Shown piece after piece: positions 27,439 through 36,444 of a DNA stretch of 64,000 nt. A program made the position numbers and the translations under genes. Origin of the DNA: Thermoproteus uzoniensis 768-20 (GTDB lineage: Archaea > Thermoproteota > Thermoprotei > Thermoproteales > Thermoproteaceae); NCBI RefSeq assembly GCF_000193375.1, contig NC_015315.1, positions 1 to 64,000 of the forward strand, in the 5' to 3' direction. A model generated the notes under the pieces. The model saw only the letters and a program-made list of their open reading frames with translations, had not been told where the DNA came from and ran no database searches. Position 1 is the stretch's first letter. The number at the start of each line of letters is the position of its first letter.

Positions 27439-28805
27439 GGCCTCGCCGCCTCTATCTCGGCGCGGTCAAGTGGATTAGGGGAATAGACAGCTCTCTCCGC
27501 GAGTCGTACCAGGCGCCAGAGGCAGTCTCTGTCGGCCGCATGGCGCTCCACGGCCTTGGCATATTCCCTGTAGGTCATGGTCCTTTTGTACCTAACGCCT
27601 GACCTCTCGCCCAGCTTGAAGAAGGCCTTGGCGAGCATTTCCAGAGCCTCTCCCGCCTCCGTAGCGAAGGTCCTCTGCGGAGCCGCGGCCATCTCGACGG
27701 TGGCGGCCGCCACGCCGGATCTACGGGGTAGGCGGCTCGCCATCTTGACGGCCAGAAGTACCACGGCAATTGCGGCCGATATTTGGAGCGGGTTCAACAC
27801 GAACACCTCGACGCTGGCCGACGAGGCCCAATAGGGCGGGGACGGAGGCGTGGTAACGGATACGGCGACGAATCCTGTGGGGACTTCGAGGGGGATGGCG
27901 CCGGCGTACGGCCGCCCGTCTATGGACAAGGACGCGTTTAACCTCGGCTGTACCGACAGCGCCACCTCTAGGGGGGCTCCCGCCACCGCTATGGGCGGGG
28001 CCGATATGTCTATCTTGGGCAACTCGGCAACTATTCTGACGACTATGCTGGCGGTGGCTGGGGCATAGGCGCCGGCGCCTTCCGCGCGGGCGATCACTGT
28101 GTAGTTGCCCGGCGTGAGCACCGATGTGGGCACGTCGAACGTGGCGGCGTAGACTATGTGGCGGGTCAGCACCACCTTCCACGTCCCGTTTGAGATGCTG
28201 AGAATCACGCTTCTCGGCACGGGCGGGGATTGGTATATCGTTATGTTGAGGGGGGCGCCCCAGAGGACTTCGCGCGGCGCCTCGATGACTAGCTCGGTGG
28301 CGTTGTATATCACTGGCAGTTGCACCGAGGCTGTCGACGGCCCGTAGGCAGAGCCGGGTTGCGGCAGGTAGGCTGCCGTCACGTTGACCGTAGACTTATA
28401 CGCCGCCAGCTTGAAGATTGCCAAGTATTTCCCGTCGGGGCCGGTGACCGCTAGCGCGGTCGCGACGCCGTCGACATATATGACCACTGGCTGACCTCCC
28501 AGAGGCCGTCCCCCGGAGGTGAGCGCGCCAGATGCCTCTAGATAACTGCCCGCCACGGCCTGCGACGCGTTGAGCGTCAGTGTTATGGAGGTGGTCCGGG
28601 GCCCCGCCGCCGTCGGTAGCGTCACATTGAGGTGGAGCTCTGAGATAAATCTCAAGGCCTCTGAGAGCAAATCGGGGTTCGATTTGACTAATTCAGCCAG
28701 TTGCTGGAGGCTTTGCGGCGCGGAGAGCACGGGCCCCAATGGTTTATGGAGGGCGAGTAGCAGGAGGACTACGGCCGTCGACAGGGCCAGCGCGAGCCTC
28801 CTCAT
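27420..28805 (-). CDS. Ig-like, membrane-anchored protein with C-terminal DUF4129-like domain
   Basis: 461 residues. N-terminal signal/anchor segment (about 5-22), then an outward region of beta-sandwich repeats (GRPLGGQPVVIYVDG is a typical Ig-like strand turn) rich in NxT/NxS sites. A second membrane segment lies near residue 345, and a cytoplasmic tail has MTYREYAKAVERHAAD and RLAERAVYSPNPL, as in DUF4129. DUF4129 tails are known from transglutaminase-like proteins in MoxR operons. Here the enzymatic domain is replaced by Ig-like repeats, so an adhesive or sensing role is possible (inference). Confidence 0.7.
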   Translation of the reverse strand: MRRLALALSTAVVLLLLALHKPLGPVLSAPQSLQQLAELVKSNPDLLSEALRFISELHLNVTLPTAAGPRTTSITLTLNASQAVAGSYLEASGALTSGGRPLGGQPVVIYVDGVATALAVTGPDGKYLAIFKLAAYKSTVNVTAAYLPQPGSAYGPSTASVQLPVIYNATELVIEAPREVLWGAPLNITIYQSPPVPRSVILSISNGTWKVVLTRHIVYAATFDVPTSVLTPGNYTVIARAEGAGAYAPATASIVVRIVAELPKIDISAPPIAVAGAPLEVALSVQPRLNASLSIDGRPYAGAIPLEVPTGFVAVSVTTPPSPPYWASSASVEVFVLNPLQISAAIAVVLLAVKMASRLPRRSGVAAATVEMAAAPQRTFATEAGEALEMLAKAFFKLGERSGVRYKRTMTYREYAKAVERHAADRDCLWRLVRLAERAVYSPNPLDRAEIEAARPCIERL

Positions 28806-29047
28806 ATGCCCAAAATGGCTATTATCCTCAGCGCGGCAAAGTATGCAAAGGCCGCGAGGAGGGCGAGGCCTATAGCTGTGTGGACTATCCCCAGCGGCTT
28901 GGGGAGAGGCCTTACGAAGGGCGCCACAGCCCAGTAGATAAGCGCGAATATGGAGACGACCACGTCTATGCCGTCCACACCGAGGTATATGAAGAACGCC
29001 GCGACGATGCCCGAAAGGATCACCAGCGCGATGTAGGGAGCCTTCAT
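28802..29047 (-). CDS. Small membrane protein
   Basis: 81 residues with three hydrophobic segments and almost no soluble part. Family unknown. It overlaps the downstream gene by 4 bases and the upstream gene by 4, so it is a real member of the MoxR/DUF58 operon. Probably an integral-membrane subunit of the complex (inference). Confidence 0.65.
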   Translation of the reverse strand: MKAPYIALVILSGIVAAFFIYLGVDGIDVVVSIFALIYWAVAPFVRPLPKPLGIVHTAIGLALLAAFAYFAALRIIAILGI

Positions 29048-29721
29048 CGCAATACTACCAACAGCCTTCCTCTGCCCTCGGCACGCTCCTCGACTATCTC
29101 CACCGCGCGCCCGAGCACCTCGGCCGCGATCGCCGCGGCGATGGAGGCCAAGACGCTGCCTATGGCAGGTCTAACCAGAAGCCTTCCGTATAGATCAGGC
29201 GCGGCGACTCCTCCGAACTCAACGGCAATGTTGCCGTCTCCCCGCTCGGCAACCTCCACGGAGCGGGCCAGCCCCAGGGCGTTGACCGCGCAAGCCCTCA
29301 ACGCCTCGCCTAGATCCCTCGGGAGGCCGACCCCGCAGATCTCGAGCGCCTTGGTGCCCGGCGTGGACAAGACCAGGGCCGGGCCCCCCTCGGCAGTGAA
29401 GGCGAGGGCCCTCTGCGGGATCTCTCTCGGCTGGGAACGCGCGACGACGGCCACAGGCCTGCCGGCCGCCGACGACGGCAAGTAGTAGGCCTTGGGCGGT
29501 AGCCCCGCTGCCTGTATCAAAGCCGACGTGTTCTCCCACCCGGCCTCTCCCAGCTTGGCTATTATCCTCTCCCGCGCGGCCGGCTCCCAGGTGGCGAGGA
29601 GGCCTGCGGACAGCGAGGCGAGGCCGAGGGCCAGCAACGGGGCGAGGTTGGGCTGGAGTATCCCCAGTAGAGATATCGCAATGCCCAGGACTATTAACGA
29701 GGGGCCTAGGTCGCTCTGCAT
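29044..29721 (-). CDS. Hypothetical membrane-anchored protein of the MoxR operon
   Basis: About 225 residues from ATG at 29721. Two closely spaced hydrophobic segments at the N-terminus (about 8-45), then a soluble alpha/beta domain beginning GWENTSALIQAAGLPPKAYYLP, and a final hydrophobic helix before the acidic/basic end. A much longer open frame upstream is a GC shadow of the DUF1616 gene; the chosen start overlaps that gene by only 16 bases. No family is recognised with confidence. Confidence 0.6.
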   Translation of the reverse strand: MQSDLGPSLIVLGIAISLLGILQPNLAPLLALGLASLSAGLLATWEPAARERIIAKLGEAGWENTSALIQAAGLPPKAYYLPSSAAGRPVAVVARSQPREIPQRALAFTAEGGPALVLSTPGTKALEICGVGLPRDLGEALRACAVNALGLARSVEVAERGDGNIAVEFGGVAAPDLYGRLLVRPAIGSVLASIAAAIAAEVLGRAVEIVEERAEGRGRLLVVLR

Positions 29722-30281
29722 GTCGATCCGAGCGACTCGATGCGGTATTTCCTGTAGGTCGCGTAGAGCACGACCGCGGTAGTGAACGCCGCTAAGGAGG
29801 CGGCGATGGGGCCGAGCCTTATGCCGAACGGCGTATAGTTCAGCAAGAGGCCTATGAGCGGGACCACGGCGAGGCTTAAGCCTATGGATAGGGCTAGCCG
29901 TTCCAGCGGGGACAGCTCGTCGCCTCGCGGGTATAGGGCCTCCACCAGCGAGTATCCCGGCAGAAACAGCACGAAGAAGGCGCCTAAAATATACCGCAGG
30001 TAGATCAGCGGCGGGCTCTGAGCTAGGAACACCAGGGCCACCGCGGCGGCGGTGGTCGCCGTTATTAGCCAAAGCCACGCCCCCCCGGGCCCCAGGATGT
30101 ATGCGAGGAAGTTGTCGGCCCCCGACTCCACCGCCAGCCTCCCGGCCTTTACCTGCAACATGAGTTCATACGCCGCCTCGTATCTAGACTTGCCCGTCCT
30201 CCTGGCCACCTCCTCCACAGCCTCCTCGACAGTGGAGCACTGCTTTACCAACTGTAAAACGTCCACAACGGCGCAAGACAT
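29706..30281 (-). CDS. DUF1616-type membrane protein (N-terminal half)
   Basis: 191 residues. A helical N-terminal domain (SRYEAAYELMLQVKAGRLAV, like a small DNA- or protein-binding helix bundle) is followed by four membrane segments. LRYILGAFFVLFLPGYSLVEAL, then ERLALSIGLSLAVVPLIGLL with YTPFGIRLGPI, matches the membrane half of archaeal DUF1616 proteins. The outward C-terminal half of that family is absent here and appears instead at 23601-24389. ATG at 30281 is the first gene of the leftward MoxR/DUF58 operon, back to back with the flippase gene. Confidence 0.7.
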   Translation of the reverse strand: MSCAVVDVLQLVKQCSTVEEAVEEVARRTGKSRYEAAYELMLQVKAGRLAVESGADNFLAYILGPGGAWLWLITATTAAAVALVFLAQSPPLIYLRYILGAFFVLFLPGYSLVEALYPRGDELSPLERLALSIGLSLAVVPLIGLLLNYTPFGIRLGPIAASLAAFTTAVVLYATYRKYRIESLGSTCRAT

Positions 30282-30307
30282 ATTAAAAATATAAAACTTG
30301 CCTCTCC

Positions 30308-31654
30308 GTGGCCGTATATAGAGCGGGGATGTGGCTATACGCCTCTAATCTCGTCGCGCAACTTGGGGGCTACCTCTTCTGGTTTGTCGCCGCCGCCACA
30401 GTCAAGGCAGACGTCTTGGGGGATGTGGCGTATCTAGTGGCCGTTGCCTCAATACTAGCCTTCGTACTCGGGCTGGGCGTGCCCACGGCGCTCGCCAGGC
30501 TGTATCCAGCCACCCGCGACTCCACGTATGTGTCAGGCTCGCTTGCGCTGTCCCTAATCGGCGCCGCCGCGGCGGCATTAACGGCTTTGTGGAGGCCTTC
30601 CCTAGCACTTCTGACCGTAGTGGGGACGTTATCCACCTACTACGGAGCCTACTTCCAGTCGAGGCTGGACACCTTCCCCATATTCATCGCTACGCTGGCG
30701 GGACAGGCGGCGAGGGTGGCCCTCGTCCCCCTCCTCGCTCACTATGGCCCGGACGCCCTCGCGACGACCTACGCCATACCCGGCGCCATACTGACTGTGC
30801 TGGGCGCCGCGGCCAGCCGGGCTTCTCCCTCGCTTACCAAGATAAGGGAGCTCGTCAAGGCCGGCGCCGCCGTCTGGCTCCCTGGCGTCGTGTCCGTGCT
30901 AGGCACAAACCTCGGCGTTGTGGCGGCCTACAACCTCGCCAACCCCGAGACGGCGGGGTATGTGTACATCGCCCAGGTGCTGGCAAACGCAGCAGTGGGG
31001 CCGGCCACGATAATCACAGGCGTGTTGTTGCCTTACCTCTCTTCAACAGAGAGGAGAGAGGCGGGCGCCGAGAATGCGGCGAGGCTCTCTCTAGTCGTCT
31101 CCCTTCCGCTAGCCGCAGTTTTGATCTTCGGCGGGCGCCACTTCCTAGAGCTCCTGGGCGCGCACTACGTCCAAGCCTACCCAGCCCTCGTCATCTACAC
31201 AGTGGCGAACATCCTCTCGCTCCCCGCAAGCGTTCTGAGTAGCTTAACTTACGCCCAGGGAGCCTACACGACGTCTTTAGCAGGGGGGCTCGCTACCAAC
31301 GTAACAAGGATAATCTTATACCTGCTATACGGCGCGTCGGCCGAAGGCGCAGCGGCCTCCTTCCTTGCCGGCACCATCGTGGCTCTTGCTTATTATGCCG
31401 CGATGCAGAGAAGAGTCGCCATGTCTATCTCCCGCATTTCTCCAAAAATTGCCGTGACAGCGGTGCCAGCCGCCATGGCGGCGCTTGGCATAGCCCCTGC
31501 CGTCGCCGGAGCCGTCCTGAGTTACGCCGCGGCGCTTAAGCTCCGTATCGTCACCCGGGCCGAGGTAGCGGAAATGGCAAGACAGGTGTTGCCAGATCCT
31601 ATCTACGCGAAGGCGGCCCCCTTAGCCTCTAAACTACTAGATATACTAGATTAA
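30308..31654 (+). CDS. Polysaccharide flippase-like membrane protein (MOP/Wzx type)
   Basis: 448 residues with about 12-14 hydrophobic segments and no soluble domain, the layout of Wzx-type lipid-linked oligosaccharide flippases. Segments such as VLGDVAYLVAVASILAFVLG, the charged gap at RDSTY and LVKAGAAVWLPGVVSVLG match the first and second bundles. It would move the lipid-linked glycan built by the nearby glycosyltransferases across the membrane (inference from context). GTG start at 30308; the A+T-rich 26-base gap to 30281 must hold the promoters of both divergent genes. Confidence 0.75.
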   Translation: MAVYRAGMWLYASNLVAQLGGYLFWFVAAATVKADVLGDVAYLVAVASILAFVLGLGVPTALARLYPATRDSTYVSGSLALSLIGAAAAALTALWRPSLALLTVVGTLSTYYGAYFQSRLDTFPIFIATLAGQAARVALVPLLAHYGPDALATTYAIPGAILTVLGAAASRASPSLTKIRELVKAGAAVWLPGVVSVLGTNLGVVAAYNLANPETAGYVYIAQVLANAAVGPATIITGVLLPYLSSTERREAGAENAARLSLVVSLPLAAVLIFGGRHFLELLGAHYVQAYPALVIYTVANILSLPASVLSSLTYAQGAYTTSLAGGLATNVTRIILYLLYGASAEGAAASFLAGTIVALAYYAAMQRRVAMSISRISPKIAVTAVPAAMAALGIAPAVAGAVLSYAAALKLRIVTRAEVAEMARQVLPDPIYAKAAPLASKLLDILD

Positions 31655-31710
31655 AACCCTCTGCCGTAGCTCTGCACATACCGCGATCCTACGCAGATCG
31701 GCGAAATGGA

Positions 31711-31716
31711 TATAAA
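31711..31716 (+). promoter_or_regulatory. TATA box of PaREP gene
   Basis: TATAAA about 23 bases before the GTG start at 31736, consistent with a leaderless transcript. Confidence 0.5.
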
Positions 31717-31735
31717 CGGATTCGCCGTCTAGGGC

Positions 31736-32287
31736 GTGGAGCAGGTTAGGGCATTGGAGGCTCCGTTGCCGAAACCCTCAAGCGAGAGCTACGTCTCTGC
31801 CCGCCTCCTGGAGGCCCTCGTGGAGGCCGGGCTGGCTTTGAGATTTCTGAGAGAGGGCCTTGTGAGGAACGCCGCGGGGAAGGCCTTCCAGGCGTGGAGG
31901 GCGCTTATGGCCGCCTTGCTAAGGCTTGAGTTGGACAAGTTGAAATCTCTCGCCAAGACCGAGGACGAGAGGCGTTGGCTTGAGTCTACGGCGGTGCCCC
32001 GACTACCCACCGGGAGGATGAAAACTCTCTCCCAGATGCTGGAGCAGATAGGCTATTCGGATATCTCTCTGTGGACGGCCATGGCGCTTGAGCTACACGA
32101 CTACCAGTACCACGGGCCGGATCCAGACATGGCGTGGTCGAAATATAGGAGTAGTGAGGAGGCGGCCTACGACGTGGCCAAGCTCGTGCAGGGAGTAGCC
32201 AAATACGCCGAGTTCCTCAAGCCCCGAGTCAAATGGGGCGAAGAGCTAGAGAAGGCGCTGGAGAGTCTGAGGGGCGCGGCCCAATAG
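31736..32287 (+). CDS. PaREP1/PaREP8-type repeat-family protein
   Basis: 183-residue helical protein of a multicopy crenarchaeal family first seen in Pyrobaculum aerophilum. Family features are an N-terminal PLPKPSSESYVSARLLEALV, the core [20 protein letters not shown] and the later LHDYQYHGPDPDMA. The core resembles HEPN-type helical proteins. Long stretches of its first 150 bases are identical to the copy at 57374, suggesting recent duplication or gene conversion. Function unknown. GTG start. Confidence 0.8.
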   Translation: MEQVRALEAPLPKPSSESYVSARLLEALVEAGLALRFLREGLVRNAAGKAFQAWRALMAALLRLELDKLKSLAKTEDERRWLESTAVPRLPTGRMKTLSQMLEQIGYSDISLWTAMALELHDYQYHGPDPDMAWSKYRSSEEAAYDVAKLVQGVAKYAEFLKPRVKWGEELEKALESLRGAAQ

Positions 32288-33089
32288 CTATACCGACCCG
32301 GACGTTGCCCGCCTCTGCGTCGACGATGGTCGAGCTGGAGCTATCAAGCGTCTGCGTAATGAAGACGTTACGGAGGGCCTGCTTGACCTAGGACCTGAGG
32401 AGCGAGGCGACTGATCTAGAGGCGGGGCTCGGGGGAACCGGCGTCGGAGGCGGGCGGGGCATTGTAGGCAGTCGCCGTGGTGCCGGAATACCGTGAGGTC
32501 GTGAGGGCTTCGCCTCTGCGCGGGGCTACGCAGGCGTCGGCGTGTCTAGCCTTCGACGGCCGCCGCGTTTTTTAGGAACCAGATTTAGGGCGGCTTTTCT
32601 CTGTCCTTGACGTAGGCCACCTTTATGTCGAGGAGGTGCGTCAGCTCGCCGACGGCTATCTCAGCCTCCCCATACGCTCCTCAGCCCCGTCGAGACTCAG
32701 ATAGCCGCAGGCGCCGCGCTCAAGATCGCCCTCGCCGCCTTTAAGCTCCCTCCCCTGCCCGTTCTTGCCTTCTCCTCGGCCTTGAGCTTCGCCGCGGCGC
32801 TGGCCGGCGTGGCGCCCGCGTTGGGCTGGCCCCGGCCTTCCGGCTGGGGCGACCTCTTGGTGGCAACCTCAAGCCATGTTTGCTGTATCTGGCGCCCGTC
32901 GCATGGCGGAGAGCTCAGACAGATGCGCCCATCGCTTTGTCGAAGGCAAGCGCCTCCTTGACGGAAGGGTGGTCCCTACGCGGCCGGCTCCCCGCCGATG
33001 TCTGGCCAGCTCCATGTGGTTGAGAAACAGGCTGGGCGCAGACGTCGCCTATGGAGGGAAATGTTATTACTGAGTAGTATCATAATACT
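32288..33089. other. Gene-poor stretch holding gene remnants
   Basis: Besides the nucleotidyltransferase remnant listed separately, bases about 32688-32876 read rightwards as a hydrophobic stretch (IAAGAALKIALAAFKLPPL and following). It has no start codon and could be a piece of a lost membrane-protein gene. No other gene-like signal. Confidence 0.35.
32565..32668 (-). pseudogene. C-terminal remnant of a minimal nucleotidyltransferase gene
   Basis: Leftward translation gives EAEIAVGELTHLLDIKVAYV, then KDREKPP, a stop, and IWFLKNA. This is nearly the same as the end of the intact MNT at 37743 (GELAYLLDIKVAYVKDREKPP then IWFLRDA). The catalytic N-terminal part and any HEPN partner are missing. 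Confidence 0.8.
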
Positions 33090-33983
33090 ATGAAGGTCGT
33101 GGAGGTGCTGGACGGTCTGCGCCGCGTGGATCTGGAGCCGGGCGGCTTCTCGGACCTCGTGTCGGTCTACGTCGCCGACGGGGGGAGATCCCTCGCCGTG
33201 TTCGAGGGTGGACCCGCCGTGTCTGCCTCCGACCTGGTCTCGGCGCTCCGCTCCTTCGGGAAGCCTGTCGAGGCCGTCTTTCTGACTCACGTCCACATCG
33301 ACCACTACGGGGGGGCAGGCGCCGTGGCTGGGCTGGGCGGGGGGACCCGCTTCTACGTACACCCCAGAGGCGCCAAGGTCCTGCCGAACCCAGACATAAT
33401 ATGGGCTCCGGCCCGGGCGGCCATGGGCTGGCTGGGGGAGCTCTACGGCCGCCCTCTAGAGATCCCGGCGGATAGGTCGGTGGAGACCAAGGACGGCGAC
33501 AGGATAGCGGTGGGCGACGTGTCGGTCGAGGTGATACACACGCCGGGCCACGCCAGCCACCACCAGTCCTTCCTGGTCGAGCCCTGGGGCGTTCTGTTCG
33601 TGGGGGACGCCGCCGGGATATATCTGAGAGATCTCGACTACGTGATCCCCACCACCATGGAGCCTCTGAGGCTCGACCTGTACATAGACAGCGTCAAGAA
33701 GCTTATCCGGAGGGGGCCGAGGTACATCGCCTACACCCACTACGACCTCCTCCCCGGCGCCGTCTCTATGCTGGAGCGCCACTTGTCCCAGCTGGAGGTG
33801 TGGAGCAGGAGCGCGGAGGAGGCGGCGAGGGAGGGGCTGGACGCCGGGGAGCTCGAGGCGATTCTGGCCGAGAGGGACCAAGGCTTGAGGAGGGCCTACG
33901 AGGGGCTTAAGGCCAGGAGAGCCCACTACCACCTATTCCGGATGGCCGTAGAGGGGATCTTGAACTATTTCAAAAAGGGGTAG
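33090..33983 (+). CDS. Metallo-beta-lactamase-fold hydrolase
   Basis: 297 residues. The zinc site is clear: HVHIDHYGGAG around residues 69-79, HTPGHASHH near 150, and FVGDAAGIYL for the bridging aspartate. A C-terminal helical extension of about 80 residues follows the domain. No membrane segment or signal. Substrate not predictable (hydroxyacylglutathione hydrolase-like or lactonase-like). The ATG follows an A+T-rich promoter region; the gene is single and converges on the permease gene. Confidence 0.85.
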   Translation: MKVVEVLDGLRRVDLEPGGFSDLVSVYVADGGRSLAVFEGGPAVSASDLVSALRSFGKPVEAVFLTHVHIDHYGGAGAVAGLGGGTRFYVHPRGAKVLPNPDIIWAPARAAMGWLGELYGRPLEIPADRSVETKDGDRIAVGDVSVEVIHTPGHASHHQSFLVEPWGVLFVGDAAGIYLRDLDYVIPTTMEPLRLDLYIDSVKKLIRRGPRYIAYTHYDLLPGAVSMLERHLSQLEVWSRSAEEAAREGLDAGELEAILAERDQGLRRAYEGLKARRAHYHLFRMAVEGILNYFKKG

Positions 33984-33988
33984 GTTTT

Positions 33989-35788
33989 TCACTCGACGGG
34001 GAGGCCCCTCGTCCTCACCTCCTTGAGGTCGGGCGTCTCGTAGGCCACGCTGACTCCGTAGTAGTAGATCACGAGCGTTATGGCGGCCCAGACCAGAGAG
34101 TCCCAGGGGTAGGGTATTGCGGGGCTGGAGAGTCCGCCGAGGGAGCCGAAGTAGGAGACGGCCGCAAGCGCTATGTTGAACATGGGTATCCAGCTGGCCG
34201 CCTTGACGTCGGGGTGCCTCGACTTGGACCAGAGATAGGCGAAGGCGGCTATCTGCAGGGCGGCTAGGGCCAGCCAGTAGACGATAAACGACGCGATCGG
34301 GCCCATGCCGGAGAGCCAGCCGAGGTGCCAAGCCGCGACGACCACCGCGAGCAGGGCCCAATACGCTATCGAGAAGGCCGTGGTCTCGCCCTTAGACATC
34401 CTCATGGCCTCCTTGTAGGGGCCCAGGAGCAGGAGCGGCAACCCTATCAACATGCTGACTATGGCGGCGTCGACGTAGGGCCAAGACGACCAGTATATCA
34501 AGAGGGACGACACCAGAAAGCTCAGCGGGTAGAAGATCTGCCAGGCAGGCGGGTTGAACGGCCTCTTGAGGTCGGGCGCCAGCCGCCTCAAGGCGTGGTT
34601 GGTCAAGCCGCCCATAAGGTAGCCGTAGAGGGTCACTATGACCGAGTAGGACATGACGGCGTACCACTCGGGGTGGGGGACGAGGAACACCATGGCTATG
34701 ACGCTGGCCGCTAGGAGGGCTACCCAAGGCGTCCTGAACTCGCTGTGTATCTTGGAGAAGGCGGAGGGTATGTAGCCCATCCTGGCCATGCCGTATAGGT
34801 TCCTGCCGGCCGTGCCCACGTAGACCGCCAGCGTGCCGGCGGGCGAGATCACGGCGTCGCTGAGCAACAACAACGCCAGGCCGGCCAATATCGGTATGCC
34901 CGTCGCCATGGCCTCGCTGACGAACGGATGGGCCGACCAGTCCGATTGGGCGAGGCTTTTCCAGTCGCCGGGATTGACGCCGGCTGCCTGCCAGTTGACG
35001 GCCCCTATGAAGGCTATCTGGAGCAGTACGTAGAGGGCCATGGTGACTAATATAGCCGCTATGACGCCCAGCGGGACGTCCCTCTGCGGGTTCTTGCCCT
35101 CGCCGGCGTATTCGAGGCCTTGCCTAAAGCCTTGGTAGGCCCAGACTATGCCGGACAGTATCATGCCGGAGAAGAGGGCCTCGTAGCCGTAGGGCGCGAA
35201 TCCGCCGGGCAGATTGCCCACGACGTAGTCGGGGTGGAAGTAGAGCGCTATGAGGAGCACCACGGTGGTTAGAGGCACTATGAGCTTCCAGGCGGTTATG
35301 AAGCGGTTGAACCATCCGTATATGTGGACGCCTACCACCTGTATGAAGAAGAACAGGAGGAGGAGCGCGACGGCGGCGGCGACGCCCAGCGGCGTCAAAA
35401 TGCCTAGGTCGGAGTTCCAGAGCTGGGGAGCGTAGTAGCTGGCGTACTCGACTATGGCTATGGCCTCGACGGAGAGAGTCGTTATGGCGCCCAGCGTGTA
35501 GGCCCAGGCCAGGAGGTAGTTGCTCAATATGCCGTGCGTGTAGTGGTTGTAGCGGGCGAGGGCTCCGCTGAACGGGAAGACGCCTCCGAGCTCTGCGAAG
35601 GAAAAGACCATGAATATGAACATAATGCCGGCGATTATCCACGACAGTATTGCGGCAGGCCCCATGTATCCCGCAGCGCCGAGCGCCGCGAACAGCCAGC
35701 CGGAGCCCACCATGCCGGTCAGCGAAAGCATAAAGTAGTCCAACATCGTGAGGGACCTACGCAGTTTGACCTGCTCTTCTTTCGACAT
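33989..35788 (-). CDS. APC-superfamily amino acid permease
   Basis: 599 residues with about 12-14 membrane segments. It starts with a short cytoplasmic SKEEQVKLRRSLTMLDYFML, followed by the APC signature TGMVGSGWLFA in helix 1 and the EYAGEGKNPQRDVPLGVIAA loop typical of amino acid and polyamine permeases. Longer than the usual 450-500 residues because of extra C-terminal helices. The promoter is probably in the A+T-rich stretch around 35800-35830. Confidence 0.87.
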   Translation of the reverse strand: MSKEEQVKLRRSLTMLDYFMLSLTGMVGSGWLFAALGAAGYMGPAAILSWIIAGIMFIFMVFSFAELGGVFPFSGALARYNHYTHGILSNYLLAWAYTLGAITTLSVEAIAIVEYASYYAPQLWNSDLGILTPLGVAAAVALLLLFFFIQVVGVHIYGWFNRFITAWKLIVPLTTVVLLIALYFHPDYVVGNLPGGFAPYGYEALFSGMILSGIVWAYQGFRQGLEYAGEGKNPQRDVPLGVIAAILVTMALYVLLQIAFIGAVNWQAAGVNPGDWKSLAQSDWSAHPFVSEAMATGIPILAGLALLLLSDAVISPAGTLAVYVGTAGRNLYGMARMGYIPSAFSKIHSEFRTPWVALLAASVIAMVFLVPHPEWYAVMSYSVIVTLYGYLMGGLTNHALRRLAPDLKRPFNPPAWQIFYPLSFLVSSLLIYWSSWPYVDAAIVSMLIGLPLLLLGPYKEAMRMSKGETTAFSIAYWALLAVVVAAWHLGWLSGMGPIASFIVYWLALAALQIAAFAYLWSKSRHPDVKAASWIPMFNIALAAVSYFGSLGGLSSPAIPYPWDSLVWAAITLVIYYYGVSVAYETPDLKEVRTRGLPVE

Positions 35789-35829
35789 AAGAAGAATTCA
35801 GAAGAGGATAATTATAAATATTGTTGGTA

Positions 35830-36444
35830 ATATAAGAGTATTACATTACGCGGGGTGATGACCCTCCGCGAGCCGATGTCTGACGATATTGCACGTCGCT
35901 GATCGCCGACGTAGCGCTTCCGGCGAGGCAGATCGCGGCATCCCGACGCCTCGCCCGTATAAAACGTGCCAGACGCGGGAAGGCATGCGAGATCTCGATA
36001 AATATAGAGAATAGAGGAAATAGAAATTCTCGCACTATATTTCCATGATTTCCGTCGGATTCTTTGTGTATGATATAGGTAATACAGAACTACTGTTTTA
36101 AATATGGGAAGAGATAGGGTTCGTCCCACAGCCCTCGACCGCCCTCGGCCTAAGCCTCCGCGGCCCAATCGCGGGGGCGACGCGGGGATAAACCGGCGGC
36201 GTCGGACGGGGCAACCCGCCCGACGTTGCCGGCGAAATCGGCGCCGACGGCGGGGGCTGTGGGACGCTCCTCTCGGATATCAACCTCTTAGATCCTTAGT
36301 CGCGTGTTGTCCTCGGCTCCTTCGTGTCTCAGATGCTAGGGACTTAGGGAGATTTGCCCAGCCTCTAGAGGCCAAGATATCGGGTATCGGAGAGGTTCAG
36401 GCTAGATCGACGGCGTCGTCGCGCTCTCTGTAAGCCGCCGCACG
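35830..36444. other. Long intergenic region
   Basis: No protein supported. A TGTTTTAAATATG box near 36092-36104 faces right into about 320 GC-rich bases whose open frame is Arg/Pro-rich and looks non-coding. The left part holds the permease promoter. A structured RNA or a decayed gene is possible. Confidence 0.35.

Noticed and set aside
29044-30078. 344-residue leftward frame
   Set aside because: The first about 119 residues are a shadow of the DUF1616 gene; the real start is taken at 29721.
36104-36433. 109-codon rightward frame starting just after a TATA-like box
   Set aside because: Nearly all Arg/Pro/Gly in the first 60 residues; reads as non-coding GC-rich sequence despite the promoter-like box.
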